A DNA stretch of 17,500 bases from Pinguiococcus pyrenoidosus (GCA_019677205.1 JAAMXY010000338.1:1-17500), one strand, 5' to 3'. Shown: positions 1 to 10,516, counted from the first letter of the stretch. Numbers and translations are program-made. Notes: a model not told the origin generated them from the sequence alone.

Positions 1-278
1 GGCGGAGCGAGGGCGGCGCGCTTCGCAACCTTTGGTTTCTTCCTAGACACTGCATTTGTCGCCCTTTGGTGGCGCATGAGCGCGCGGAGCTCTTTCTTCG
101 ACGACATGCTGAAGCAGAAAAGGCAAGATGCTGGCGAGCGGCGGAGAAACGGGCGCCAAAAGGCGATTCAAAGAGTTTTGGCGGGAAACAAGACGAGGAT
201 CAGATCGGTTCAATGGGTCCTAACACTACTAAATTATTTCGATACGTACTGAAAAGACAAGAATCATATCGATACTGA
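1..278 (+). other. Possible 3' end of an upstream gene (two competing open frames)
   Basis: Two plus frames are open here. Frame 1 is open from base 1 to a TGA at 250-252 and encodes a hydrophobic stretch (ATFGFFLDTAFVALWW) followed by a very basic tail, as in the end of a small membrane protein. Frame 3 is open to a TGA at 276-278 and encodes a charged helix-like stretch (AELFLRRHAEAEKARCW). A pyrimidine-rich TAG at 44-46 could be an intron acceptor, which would favour the second frame. I recognise no family in either, so neither product is named. Confidence 0.2.
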
Positions 279-574
279 CGAGATATCATTCTATGAAGAA
301 TGAAGGGCCGGACTCGTGTCGCGCCACTTGCTTCCGACCCTCCCAGAACCCATCAAGCCGAAGTCCCATCACTCGTATCTAAACCCCTCGCGACACCACT
401 CGCCGTCATAGCTATGCCGTTCCGGAACTCCATAGAGGTTTCCAACACGCGAAAGCCAAAACATCGTCACTCCGCGCAAAACCCAAAACCCCTTAAACCC
501 CGGAACTCCGCCGCGTACTTCGGACTTCGGACGTTTAAAGTGCTTCATCCTTTTTGGCGCTGTCCCTCTGCCTG
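279..574. other. Intergenic region upstream of the MTP18-like gene
   Basis: No convincing coding sequence is visible; short frames on both strands have no recognisable motif. The last 40 bases hold promoter-like elements, listed separately. A small direct repeat of CTTCGGA lies near 519-530. Confidence 0.5.
534..560 (+). promoter_or_regulatory. TATA-like TTTAAA plus TTTTTGGCGC element upstream of the MTP18-like gene
   Basis: TTTAAA at 534-539 lies about 36 bases before the proposed ATG at 575. TTTTTGGCGC at 551-560 resembles the E2F/DP consensus TTTSSCGC and matches palindromic elements near the right end of the window. Function is inferred from position and sequence only. Confidence 0.3.
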
Positions 575-1450
575 ATGTTGCGCTCTTGGCTCTCCACCAA
601 AGCACCGCGAATCGCCGGTGTCGACAACTTGGGCTTCAAACCGCATCAGCAGCTGCTCTGCACGTCTCCGGCCGTTGGTACGTCGAGGAGCTCCGGGCTT
701 TTCGAAAGCTGGATTTTGCGGAGAATGCCTGATTTGCGACCTCGTAGATGCCTCCAAGGATGATGACGAGGAGGTCAATCCTTTCCGGGAATCTCCGGCG
801 CGGTACACGGCGTACGTCGCGCGGTTGAAGGCCCTCTTCGGTGAGACAAGAGCGGCGAGTCCCTTGCAAGACTGCCTGATGTAACTGGGAATTCCTGCGC
901 AGTGAAGAGCGTCATTAAAGCCAAGCGCTATGTGGCGTATAGCTCGGATGTTGGAGAGACGCTCCGGCCAGTGCTCAGCCCGGCCATGGTGCAGGCCACC
1001 TACGCCATTGCGGGGGCCTACATTTTGGGAGACTGCTTCTACTTGTCGTACAAGGAATGGCAGCACGACCACAACGTCCAAGAGGCCCGATTGACCTTGG
1101 CCCATGGGGTGAGCGAATCTCTGCAATTGCTTGATGTGTGCAAACACACAAGCTGACCTGCTTTCTGAACCCCTTCTCCTCGCGTCGATCCTTCTTAGTT
1201 GGTCTTTCAGGGGCTGGCTTCGCTCATCATTCCGATGTACAGCATCCACTGGGTCGTGCACCAGGCCCAGCTCCGCTTCGCAGAGCTCGGGCGCTTTCAG
1301 CGCTGGGGTCCGAGCGTCGTGGGCTTCGCTGTGATCCCATTTTTGCCGCTGATTGATGAGCCGATCGAGCACGCCATCGACATGGCGTTCGACTCCATCG
1401 GCTGCCTACCCGAGTCGCGAAGGCGCGCCGAGAAGGAGCACAAGCATTAG
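575..1450 (+). CDS. MTFP1: MTP18/MTFP1-like mitochondrial fission process protein (4 exons)
   Basis: MTP18 is an inner mitochondrial membrane protein needed for mitochondrial fission and inner-membrane integrity. Proposed exons are 575-677, 748-840, 903-1108 and 1199-1450, giving 217 residues (human protein 166). Diagnostic stretches are RYVAYSSDVGETLRPVL (exon 3), the hydrophobic QATYAIAGAYILGD, then VFQGLASLIIPMYSIHWV and IPFLPLIDEPIEHAID (exon 4), matching the family order of conserved hydrophobic segments. The segment ARYTAYVARLKALF before the core resembles the fungal form. Intron phases are 1, 1 and 0 and every junction keeps the frame. Exon 1 (MLRSWLSTKAPRIAG...) is the only ATG-initiated exon that splices in phase; it is basic and could be a presequence, but its ATG context is weak. 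Family assignment is secure; exon 1 is less so. Confidence 0.85.
678..747 (+). other. Intron 1 of the MTP18-like gene
   Basis: GTACGT donor and GTAG acceptor, 70 bp, with a CTGAT branch-like site about 20 bases before the acceptor. Phase 1 on both sides: G677 plus A748 T749 makes an Asp codon. Needed because the downstream frame has no upstream ATG of its own. Confidence 0.5.
841..902 (+). other. Intron 2 of the MTP18-like gene
   Basis: GTGAGA donor and GCGCAG acceptor, 62 bp, phase 1. Splicing joins ...ARLKALF to VKSVIKAKRYVAY, which restores the order seen in MTP18 homologues. Confidence 0.75.
1109..1198 (+). other. Intron 3 of the MTP18-like gene
   Basis: GTGAGC donor and TTCTTAG acceptor, 90 bp, phase 0, with an internal CTGAC branch-like site. 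Splicing joins ARLTLAHG to LVFQGLASLIIP, a junction continuous in fungal homologues. Without splicing the frame stops soon after the donor. Confidence 0.75.
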
Positions 1451-1700
1451 CAGGGAATGTAGGGTTGGAACGGATGTCCCCGCCCCTTGTCCGGAGCGAG
1501 GCTGCTTGACTCCACTTGGCTGGCTCGGGCGAGCGAGATTTTGAGTGCTGCTGTATTCGGAAACCCTTGGACTAGTGCTACAGCAGACGGCGTACACAAG
1601 ACGAGATTCGTGGCCTTGCTCTCTGCCACGGCCTGCGTCTTCCTTTGCAAACACCACGAAAGGAAAGCCTTCGACCTCGTCCGCGTCCGCGGGCATCTCC

Positions 1701-4700
1701 CTACACTTCGTAGAGCGTGTAGAAGCACCGATCGCAGACTCGGGACGGCTCCAGCAAGCCGAACTTCGGCAGGGAGACCCGATTGGACGAGCACGGGGCG
1801 CACACGAGCCTTCCACAAGCTCTGCAATTGTGCTTATCCCTCGCCTCCTGCGCCTTCGAGCGCAGCGTCGACGCCCACGTGAAGACCGCTTCGCAGCACG
1901 AGCAAACCCGTGCGTTCTCGAAGGGCACCCACGCCGGAGGCACCTCCTGCGCGTGTCGTACGGCACACACCTCGCGCAAAGCTTCCCAGACGTTGTCTGC
2001 GGCGTGGTCCTTGAGCATGTTCGGCAGCGGCTTGATGTAGCTGAGGTCGACGAAGTCGAATGGCACCCACGCAGCGCGATAGACGCCCCGCCAGGAGTAG
2101 ATGTGCAGCACATCCCCCGGAACGTAGACCTCCGGCATGACCGGCCTCGCCACAATGACCCCCTCGTCCGACTGCGTCCTCCCCAGCGAAGAGTTGTCGC
2201 CCTCGGCCTTGGCCAGAGCCGTCTCCATCGCGCTTTCCGAAGCCTTCCCAAGCTCTCGGCTGTCAACGCCGTCGCCTTCGGTTGCCGCGTCGGTCGCCGT
2301 CGGCGCGTCCTTGAACCCCTTCTCGTCCCCATCCTCCTCCATTGCGTCCTCCGACCCATTCTCGCGGCTGTCCTTCATTTCAGCGTCTTTCGCCTCAGCG
2401 TTTTTCACCTCGGATGTCTCTTCCGGATTGTCGCTCTCCGCGCCTTCGTCTTGCCGCTTGGCAAGGCTTCCCCCAACCTCCTTCTCGTCGGGCGTCTTCA
2501 CCGTGTCTTCGATCGCCTTGATCAGGGTCTCCTCGGCCTGCTCGGCCGCCACGAGCGCATTCAGCTTCCGGCCGCTTCGCTTCCGTGGTGCCCAGATGCT
2601 CCGCACCCGCTCGGTGAGCGCGTGGAGGTCCTCCTTCAGCTGGGGCTGCCACTCGTTGCCCTTGTCGGCCGCGACGATGTCGTTCACCAGGCCACGGAGT
2701 CCCCGGGGCGTGATCCGCGGGACGACGTCGTCATGCAAGATCACGTGCGTGCTGAACTCCCTGCAGCGCTCGGCCAGGAACCGACTTGTGCAGGCCGGGG
2801 TGGAGAAGCCGATCACCTTCAGGTCGGTGATGATCTCGTCGCCCCGCAGCAGCGCGCCGAGCAGGGTCGCCACGGCCGCGCCGAGGCTGTGGCCAGTCAG
2901 AATCACCTTGTAGCCTTGCCGATGGAGATGGGTGAGAGGCGTGCAGACCTCGGCGGCGACCCACTCGGCCGCGGTGGCCATGCCCAGGCACGCCATGCTC
3001 TCCGTGGGACCATCGGTGACTTTCGCGAGCTCCTGCCACGCGCTGGGAAACTCCTTGGGATTCGCATTCGGCCTCCAGCCTGGCAGATCCAGGTCCTTAA
3101 AGTCCGGCGGAAAGCGAACGGGCCGCGCTCGAATGTCCGTGACGACGTCCGTGATCGTCGCCGTGCCCCGGATCGCCAGCACGCACTTGCGCTCTCCGCG
3201 GTGCGCGAACAGCGCAAAAGCCGGACAGTGCAGCTCGTCCCCCGAGCTGAGGAAGACCAGCGACCATCCTTGATGCCTCGCGAGGAGCTGCGTATCCACG
3301 GCGCTTCGACTGCCGTACAGGTAGTGCAAAGCGAAGGGAGCGTAGCTCATGATCTCCTCCAAGTCCTCGCCGGTGGCCTCGCCGAAGACCATCCGACTGC
3401 CTTCCCGCTCCGCCTGCTCCTTCCCGCCCCGGCTGCCAGCGAGGTCCTCCTCTGCACTCACGCAATCGCCAAAGTCCGGCTCATCGATGTCCACGCCCAA
3501 TCCGAAGTCCAGGTCCAAATCCACGTCCCCATCCGAATCCAAGTCCAGGCGGATCGGCTTCTGTCGCGAGTCTCCCAGCTGCTGGGTATGCAGATGTCTC
3601 TCGTACTCCGGATCCGAGCCTCGCTCGCCCCGGGACGCCCCCACCAGGTAGTACAGAGCGGCGGTCATTTCGTGGACTTTCATGGGCCACTTCTTCTCCA
3701 CGCCGGCGACTTGCTTCAGGAGCTCCGCCGCCTCGGTGAACTCCTTGTGCATCACCAGTCCGGCTAGTCCGGTATAGCCATACTTCCGCAGAAGGTCTAC
3801 TGTCTCTACCACAAAACTGGCGCTCACGCTCAGCGGCGAGTACTTCGCCGCAGTGATGACGCCCGTCATCGCGCGCTTCGCCTTCTCCTCGTGCGGGTCG
3901 ACTTCCAGCTCGAAGTACGGGATCAGCTTCCCTCGGAGGAACGCACACACGCGCTCATATCTCCACATCACCCTCTGGAGGGCGTCCCGTCTTCGCAGCG
4001 CTGGCTTACACCGCGTGCAGACCCGCACCGGCACCCGGAAGCCGAGGTGCGGCAACCGGTGCTTGTCGGCGCTGTGCTGGCTGCAGATGCTATGGCCGCA
4101 GGCGCGGCAGTGGTGGCGATACCGGGTCGCGTTGAAGTGCCTTCCGCACTCGTAGCAGCTGTCTGCCTCGTCAAACTCCGGAGGCACGCCGATGCACGCT
4201 ATGTGATACTGCGCGTCTTCGTCGCCCTCCGCCGCGGCGTTCTTCAGCCACTCCATAGTCTCCGCCTCCTGCTTCTCCAGGACGATCTCTCTGGGCGCGT
4301 CGAAGCCATCCAGCTCCATGCCCATCCCCACCTCTTCCGGCACCTTCGCGTCCGCCACCGCGTCGGACGCTTCCCAGTCGTCCTTGGTCTCCTCGAGCAG
4401 CTGCAGGTGGTACCAATCCAAGCTGGTGTACTGCAGCTGCACGCGGGACCAGCTCTGCTTGCCGTCCAGGGGGTCATTCAGTGGTCCTCGCGGCGCCACG
4501 CGACCCGCCTTGGCAGCCGCTTCGTAGCGCTGCTCGCGGAAGCGAGCCCAGCCGTCCGACCACCGCTCCCAGGCCAGCGAAGCCGCCTCGGACGCGGCGG
4601 CGCCGCCGGTCTGCACGTACGGTGACGCCGCCTCCAGCGCCCGGTTGCTGATGGCCGCCGCATGCGTCGCGAAGCCCGACGCGAAGCTGGAGAACGTCAT

Positions 4701-5088
4701 GCGACTCTGCGCGGCGTTGACGATCTCTCCCAGCGCTGCCGCGCCGTCGTCGGGCGCCGCAGCGGCGGCGCTCTCCGCTGAGGAACACGCAGAAAACGGG
4801 AGAGGTGAGCCAGAAGTTCGCAACCTTCTCAGCTCTTTCTCGCGAGTAAAGCTACAGACTTGCGGTAAGGACGGGGGGAACGCGCTTGGAAGAAGAGGAA
4901 ACAGTGGGAAAACGCCGAAAGGCTTTCGGGCGAAGGAACTCAGAGGCGAATCTGAAGAGAGTCTTTGCTGCGCATTTGAACGCGTCGCGCCGATACGCAG
5001 TGGTGCGAAAGTGCTCCACGCATTGTCAGACCGAAAGCAAGAGGGAAGGAAACATACCTGCGGGGAGCCTGAGCGCTTCGGAAGCCAT
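1701..5088 (-). CDS. FYVE / class-3 (DAGL-like) lipase / FYVE protein
   Basis: Two exons (5058-5088 and 1701-4777) encode 1035 residues. A FYVE-type zinc finger runs from C218 to C267 with the signature RHHCRACG and a closing RVCTRC; FYVE domains usually bind PI3P on endosomes, though the WxxD part is not evident here. A class-3 lipase domain follows: RGTATITDVVTD, the nucleophile elbow GHSLG (S641), DDVVPR (probable catalytic D694) and MLKDH (probable catalytic H935). RGT...TD and MLxDH are typical of sn-1 diacylglycerol lipases. A charged Glu/Asp/Lys-rich insert of about 170 residues (~715-885) separates the Asp and His regions. A second FYVE-related finger (C969-C1028, KHNCRACG, RVCDRC) ends the protein. 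An acidic Asp-Leu repeat lies before the lipase core. No transmembrane segments are evident, unlike animal DAGLs, so membrane contact may depend on the fingers. Predicted role: lipid hydrolysis on endosomal membranes. The exact substrate is unknown. Confidence 0.85.
4778..5057 (-). other. Intron of the FYVE-lipase gene
   Basis: Minus-strand donor GTATGT and acceptor TTCCTCAG, 280 bp, phase 1. It links a short first exon (MASEALRLPA) to AESAAAAAPDD. The intron happens to be open in the exon 2 frame, so a naive reading extends up to 5114 through unlikely Pro/Ser/Phe-rich sequence; the strong splice signals and matched phase favour the spliced model. Confidence 0.75.
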
Positions 5089-5160
5089 TGTGGCGTCGTG
5101 AGTGGCGTTTTCAAAGTTCCGAGTTACGAGAGACTCTTTCGCCTCTCTTCAGCGGCGGCC

Positions 5161-5167
5161 TTATAAA
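5161..5167 (-). promoter_or_regulatory. TATA-like element upstream of the FYVE-lipase gene
   Basis: The minus strand reads TTTATAA here, about 73 bases before the ATG at 5088, in otherwise GC-rich sequence. Position fits a TATA box with a short leader; no other support. Confidence 0.3.
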
Positions 5168-5175
5168 GAGGTGGC

Positions 5176-5216
5176 CAGTATATTATTGAGTGAGGCAGTA
5201 TATACAATTAGTGAGG
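5176..5216. repeat. Imperfect tandem repeat of a ~20-bp unit
   Basis: Two adjacent units, 5176-5195 and 5196-5216, both start CAGTATAT and end AGTGAGG, differing in the middle by a few changes and one extra base. They sit just upstream of the TATA-like element of the minus-strand lipase gene. Confidence 0.55.
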
Positions 5217-5273
5217 GGGGGCACTGTGTGGAAGCCGCTGCGGGGGAGCCCATGATGAGCATTATGGGCATAA

Positions 5274-5290
5274 GCACTATTGCATAGTGC
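5274..5290. repeat. Small inverted repeat (7-bp stem, 3-base loop)
   Basis: GCACTAT, loop TGC, ATAGTGC: a perfect short inverted repeat. It may be chance; no T-run follows and no function is assigned. Confidence 0.3.
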
Positions 5291-5344
5291 CGACCATGAC
5301 GTTCCCAGTGGTCGCGAAGGTCACGTCAGTGGCGGCCTCCTCAA

Positions 5345-5475
5345 GCTTCTTTTCAATTTGTAGATAATTTAAAAATTATATAATTGTATGATGTTATAAA
5401 GCACTAATAATGTTTTCCTCATTATGAATACCAGATGGGTGAAACTTCTGAGGCACGTATCGAGGATCTGTATAA
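5345..5475. other. AT-rich island
   Basis: Strikingly AT-rich compared with the GC-rich surroundings, centred on 5350-5420 and including the perfect palindrome AATTATATAATT at 5374-5385. It could be a nucleosome-free promoter core, a remnant of an AT-rich mobile element, or simply unselected spacer. No terminal repeats or coding sequence were found around it. Confidence 0.4.
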
Positions 5476-6101
5476 CTATTCCATAGGAATTAATATTTCG
5501 TCATCATAATTCAAAGTGAAATCACACAATCCAACCCGCAAGTGCATCGCCGCCACCCGCCTGAACACCAGCGCCACCAAAGCTCTCTGCAAAGCGGCTG
5601 TACTTTGGAAGAGCAGCGCCACTCTCTCTCCAGCATTTTGTTCAGCTTCGCCAAGGTGTGTGGTCAGCAGCTCTGCCCTTCTCCTAAATTCCAAAGCGCG
5701 TGCGAGCGCTCTGAGAGCCAGTGAACGACGGTCACTTGTTTAGCACTTCGGACCAACGAGTGTCTGCGCCACGAATCCGCTCAAGTCTCCCAAAAGCCTT
5801 GCGCCCCAGTTAAGAGTGGTCTTCAGGCTACTTGAGAGCCGCGTTTGGGCGCGCGGCAGTGGCGCTAGGCGCCGGTCCAGGCCGCTGAGCTGGCGAGTTG
5901 TTGGACATGGGTGAAGGCGCAACATGTGCAAAGATATGGGCCTGGCACGTTCGTGCCGCTGTGTGTTTGGCGGCGGAAGTTCGCTTTAGGCTTCGAGAGG
6001 CAGATGGAGAAGGCATAGACTGACTTCTTGCTTCTGGCCAGGCGGGAGAACAGCACTCGGTTGGAGGTTCGTGACGCGATCTGCGGAGGACACGAGCTCA
6101 G

Positions 6102-8967
6102 ATGAACACGTGGGACGAGGATGAGGCCTCCGCGGCCCTAAGCTACGGCGTCCTGATGGGGCCAGCGCTGGTGCCCAAGTCGGCAGGAGAAGAGCAGAAG
6201 ACGGAACCGAAGGTGGAGGATGAGAGACGCAAGAGAGACTCCCCCAGACGAAGAGAGACACGAGAGACATCCTCCACCCCTTACCACGCGGAGCGACTGC
6301 GTGGTTTCCCTTCTTCTTCTTGTTCTGCCCTCAACGAGAGATCCCCTGATAGCGAAAGCGATGCTGACCGTTTGCGTACCTTCTGATTGACAGGCCAGCA
6401 CAGAGGAACCAAACCCGAAGGAAGCAGCAGAACCAGCACCCGCACCCATGGAGGAGAAAGTCCCGGCACCGGAGGCGGCAGCGGCGGCGCCGGCGGCGCC
6501 TGCGCCGGCGGTGGAGGATTATAGGAAGATCGAGATCCGGGGCCGCGTGGTGCCCTTGAACCGGCCGATCGATTTCCCGCCCTGGAAGCCCGCGCATGAC
6601 GCCGGCTGCCCGGACTACCCGCGCTTCGTGCGCGGCAGGGACTCGGTCCGCGCGTACTGGACTCGCCTTTTCCAGGAGCGCATCGTCATGTACGACGGTG
6701 CCATGGGCACCATGATCCAGAAGTACAAGCTGGAGGAGGAGGACTACCGTGGCGAGCGCTTCAAGGAGTGGAAGTCCCCCGTGAAGGGAAACAACGACCT
6801 GCTGTCGCTCACGCGCCCGGACATCATCAAGGCGATCCACAAGCAGTACTTCGAAGCGGGCTCCGACCTGGTTGGCACCAATACGTTCTCCGGAACGACG
6901 ATTGCGCAGGCCGACTACAACATGGAGGAAATCGTCTGGGACATCAACTTCGAGTCTGCGAAGCTCGCGCGCGAGGCTGCCGACGAGATCACGGCGCTGA
7001 ACCCCGACAAGCCTCGGTTTGTCCTGGGAGCCATTGGGCCCACCAACCGCACGGCTTCCATTTCCCCGGACGTCGAAGATCCGTCCTGCCGCAACTGTAC
7101 GTTTGATGAGCTGGTCAAGGCTTACTACGAGCAGACGAAGGGGCTCATGGCGGGGGGCTGCGACGCCCTGATCGTGGAGACGATCTTCGACACGCTCAAT
7201 GCCAAGGCCGCGCTCTTTGCGATTGACAACTACCTCGACGAGGTGTATCCGCAGGATATCCCGGTCTTCGTATCGGGCACGCTGGTCGACCAGAGTGGAA
7301 GAACCCTGTCCGGACAAACGAACGAGGCGTTCTACGTGTCGGTGCGCCACGCGAAGCCGTTCTGCGTGGGGCTGAACTGTGCCCTCGGCGCCGACCAGAT
7401 GAAGCCTTTCCTTCGCCGCCTGAGCGGGGCCGCCGAGTGCTTCGTTCATGTCTACGCCAACGCTGGCCTGCCCAATGCCATGGGCGGGTACGACGACACG
7501 CCGGAGGACATGGCGCGCGACAATCACGTGTTCGCCTCCGAGAAGCTCATCAACATGATCGGTGGATGCTGTGGCTCTACGCCGCCGCACATCAAGGCCA
7601 TCGGGGAGATTGTGCAGGGCATGAGCCCAAGGCCGCTGCCGCCCAAGAGCGACAAGATGGAGCTCTGGCTCTCGGGCCTGGAAGACCTGGTCGTTTCGAA
7701 GGAGCGCTTCGCCTTCATGAACATCGGCGAGCGGTGCAACATTGCCGGGTCGAGCAAGTTCAAGAAGCTGATCATGAGCGGAGACTACGGTACCGCCATG
7801 GACATCGCCAAGAAGCAGGTGGAGGACGGCGCGATGACCATCGACATCAACGTGGACGACGGCATGCTTGATGGCGTGGCCGCGATGCAGAAGTTCATCA
7901 AAATTGCCGTCACGGAGCCGGAGGTCTCCAAAGTCCCCTTCGTGATCGACTCCTCCAAGTTCAGCGTGGTCGAGGAGGGCCTCAAGTGGTCCCAGGGCAA
8001 GTGCATCATCAACTCCATCTCCCTCAAGGTTGGAGAGGAAGAGTTCGTCAAGCACGTCCGCATCCTGAAGCAGTACGGCCACGCCGTGGTCGTGATGGCC
8101 TTCGACGAAGAAGGACAGGCTGCGACGGCCGACGAGAAGGTGCGCATCTGCAAGAGGAGCTACGACATCATGGTGAATGAGGTGGGCTTCCCGCCGGAGG
8201 ATATTGTGTTCGACCCCAACATCCTCACGATCGCCACGGGCATCGAAGAGCACAACAACTACGGCGTGGACTTCATCGCGGCCACCAAGCGCATCAAAGA
8301 AGTGTGCCCGGGCGCTCGCATCTCCGGCGGCGTCTCGAACCTGAGCTTTGGCTTCCGTGGCGTCAACGTCATTCGCGAAGCGATGCACTCGGTGTTCCTC
8401 TACCACGCCGTGAAAAACGGCATGGACATGGGCATCGTGAATGCCGGTATGATGCAGATCTACGACCAGATTCCCGAGGACCTGCGCGAGATCGTCGAGG
8501 ACGCCGTGCTCAATCGCCACCCGGATGCCACCGAGAAGCTGCTGGACCGGGCGCAGATCGAGCGCGAGAAGAAGGCGTCCGGTGGAGCTTCCACGGAGAA
8601 GTCCAAGGCGGAGTGGCGCGAGAAGCCGGTGAAGGAGCGTCTGTGCCACGCGCTGATCAAGGGCATCAGCGAGTTCATCAACGAAGATGTCGAGGAGATG
8701 CGCCAGCAGGTGCCGAAGCCTCTGCACGTGATCGAGGGCCCGCTCATGGACGGCATGAACATCGTCGGCGACCTCTTCGGCTCCGGAAAGATGTTCCTCC
8801 CGCAAGTGATCAAGTCCGCGCGGGTGATGAAGAAGGCGGTCGCGTACCTGCTGCCCTTCATGGAGGAAGAGAAGATGGCGAACCTCGCCTCCATGGGCGT
8901 CGACACCAGCGACACCTCCACGCTGGAGAGCATGTACGCCGGGACGTTCCTGATCGCCACCGTCAAG

Positions 8968-8999
<32 letters not shown>

Positions 9000-10404
9000 C
9001 GCCGTGGTGCTCGGCTGCAACAACTACAAGGTGATCGACATGGGCGTCATGGTGCCTTGCGAGAACATCATCGCCAAGATCAAGGAGGTCAAGCCCGACA
9101 TCGTCGGTCTGTCGGGACTCATCACGCCTTCCTTGGACGAGATGGTGTTCGTGGCGAAGGAGATGGCCAAGGCGGGCCTCACGCAGCCGCTTCTCATCGG
9201 CGGCGCCACCACGTCCAAGGAGCACACGGCCGTGAAGATCTCGCCGCAGTACTCGGATGAGACGCACCCGGTGATTCACGTGCTCGACGCCAGCCGCAGC
9301 GTCACCGTCGTGAACTCGCTGCTCGGCGAGGACAAGCCGGACTTCGTGGAGGAGATCATGGATGAGTACGAAGAGCTGCGCGAGGAGCACTACGCCACCC
9401 GCGAGGAGCGGGTGTACGTCCCGCTCAGCACCGCCATCGAGAAAGGCATGAAGATCGACTTCACGGCGTGCCCGCCCGCCCCGGAGCCGAATTGCTTGGG
9501 CATCACGGTGGTCGACAACGTGGAGCTCGCGGATGTCGTGCCGTACATCGACTGGAACCCCTTCTTCGCCACGTGGGAGCTGCGCGGTCGCTACCCGAAC
9601 CGCGGCTACCCGAAGATCTTCCAGGACGAGAACGTCGGGGCGGAAGCGAAGGAGCTCTTCGACAACGCGCAGAAGCTGCTGCACGAGATCATCGAGGCCA
9701 AGACGCTGTCTGTCCGTGGCGTGGTCGGCCAGTTCCCCGCGAAGCGCGATGGAGAAGACGTGATCATCTACGAAGACTCGAACAGAACAACCGTGAAGGG
9801 CCGCTTCTGCATGCTTCGGCAGCAGACCGAGAAGGAGAACGACGAGCCGTACTACTCGCAGGCGGACTTCATCTCTCCCAACGACGACGACCACCTTGGC
9901 ATGTTCGCGGTGGCCTGCCACGGCGCTGAGGCGCTTGCCGAGTCCTTCGAGGCGGACAACGACGACTACAACAAGATCATGGTCCAGGCTCTGGCGGATC
10001 GCCTTGTGGAGGCGTTTGCCGAGAAGGTGCATCGGGATATTCGGACGGACATCTGGGGCTACGCGCAAGACGAGAGCCTGGACACCGCGGACCTGCTCAA
10101 GATCCGGTACGACGGCATCCGTCCGGCGCCGGGCTACCCGACGCAGCCGGACCACACCGAGAAGAAGGTCATGTGGGACGTGCTGCAGGCCGAGGCCAAC
10201 GCGGGCATGACGCTGTCCGAGCACATGTCGATGATTCCCGCCTCGTCGGTGTCGGCGCTGGTGTTCGCACACCCGCAGAGCCAGTACTTCGCGGTGGGCA
10301 AGATCGGGAAGGACCAGGTGGAGGACTACGCAGAGCGCAAGACCTCCCCCGCGTCAGAGGTGGAGCGCTGGCTGTCGCCCATCCTCAACTACGATCGGGA
10401 ATAG
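6102..10404 (+). CDS. metH: Cobalamin-dependent methionine synthase
   Basis: Transfers a methyl group from 5-methyltetrahydrofolate to homocysteine through enzyme-bound cobalamin. Numbering below starts at the internal ATG 6448. Homocysteine domain: DGAMGTMIQ and zinc ligands C311 (GLNCALG) and C374-C375 (GGCCGS). Pterin domain: [15 protein letters not shown] and [11 protein letters not shown], through [16 protein letters not shown]. Cobalamin domain: DVHDIGKN with the lower axial ligand H844, SGLITPSL and [10 protein letters not shown]-terminal reactivation domain: [12 protein letters not shown] and the SAM-binding RPAPGY (R1225-Y1230). All modules are intact. The proposed start is 6102 with exon 1 6102-6212, joined in phase to 6394; this gives 1373 residues with a 5' extension rich in Glu, Pro and Ala. 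Starting at 6448 instead gives 1318 residues (human enzyme about 1265). No targeting peptide is evident, so the enzyme is probably cytosolic. Its presence implies use of environmental or symbiont-derived B12. Confidence 0.97.
6213..6393 (+). other. Probable intron in the methionine synthase gene
   Basis: AAG|GTGGAG donor and CTGATTGACAG acceptor, 181 bp, phase 0 on both sides. The first exon ends ...EEQKTEPK and the next begins [16 protein letters not shown], so composition is continuous across the junction. A stop in the exon 1 frame after 6384 makes a junction necessary if 6102 is the start. The donor is not strong, and the exon could instead be 5' UTR. Confidence 0.55.
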
Positions 10405-10516
10405 GGAAGCCGCGCAGCCCTTCTTTCTTTACATCATCAACCATCACCCACCGTCCCCCATGGTCTGTCGTTACGCGGTTCGGGAGCAAGGCAGAGACCG
10501 AGATGGGGATCGTAGG

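Larger units (their letters stand above)
5089..6101. other. Divergent intergenic region between the FYVE-lipase and methionine synthase genes
   Basis: About 1 kb with no convincing gene. Short frames at 5476-5743 and 5740-6056 have no recognisable motif. It holds the promoters of two divergent genes, an imperfect tandem repeat, a small hairpin, an AT-rich island and a TTTGGGCGCG element at 5844-5853, some 250 bases before the methionine synthase ATG. Confidence 0.5.

Noticed and set aside
545-1372. 275-codon minus frame opposite the MTP18-like gene
   Set aside because: Antisense shadow; the plus strand encodes recognisable MTP18 motifs in spliced exons.
1545-3767. 740-codon plus frame opposite the FYVE-lipase gene
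   Set aside because: Shadow of the lipase exon; Arg/Leu/Val-rich composition with no motif, while the minus strand has intact lipase and FYVE signatures.
4778-5114. Continuous upstream extension of the FYVE-lipase reading frame to 5114
   Set aside because: The stretch is Pro/Ser/Phe-rich and bounded by GTATGT and TTCCTCAG splice sites in matching phase; a spliced start at 5088 is better.
6331-10272. 1313-codon open frame antisense to methionine synthase
   Set aside because: It mirrors the real gene; stop-free antisense frames are common in GC-rich coding DNA. The peptide is a His/Arg/Val/Leu-rich mosaic with no family signature.
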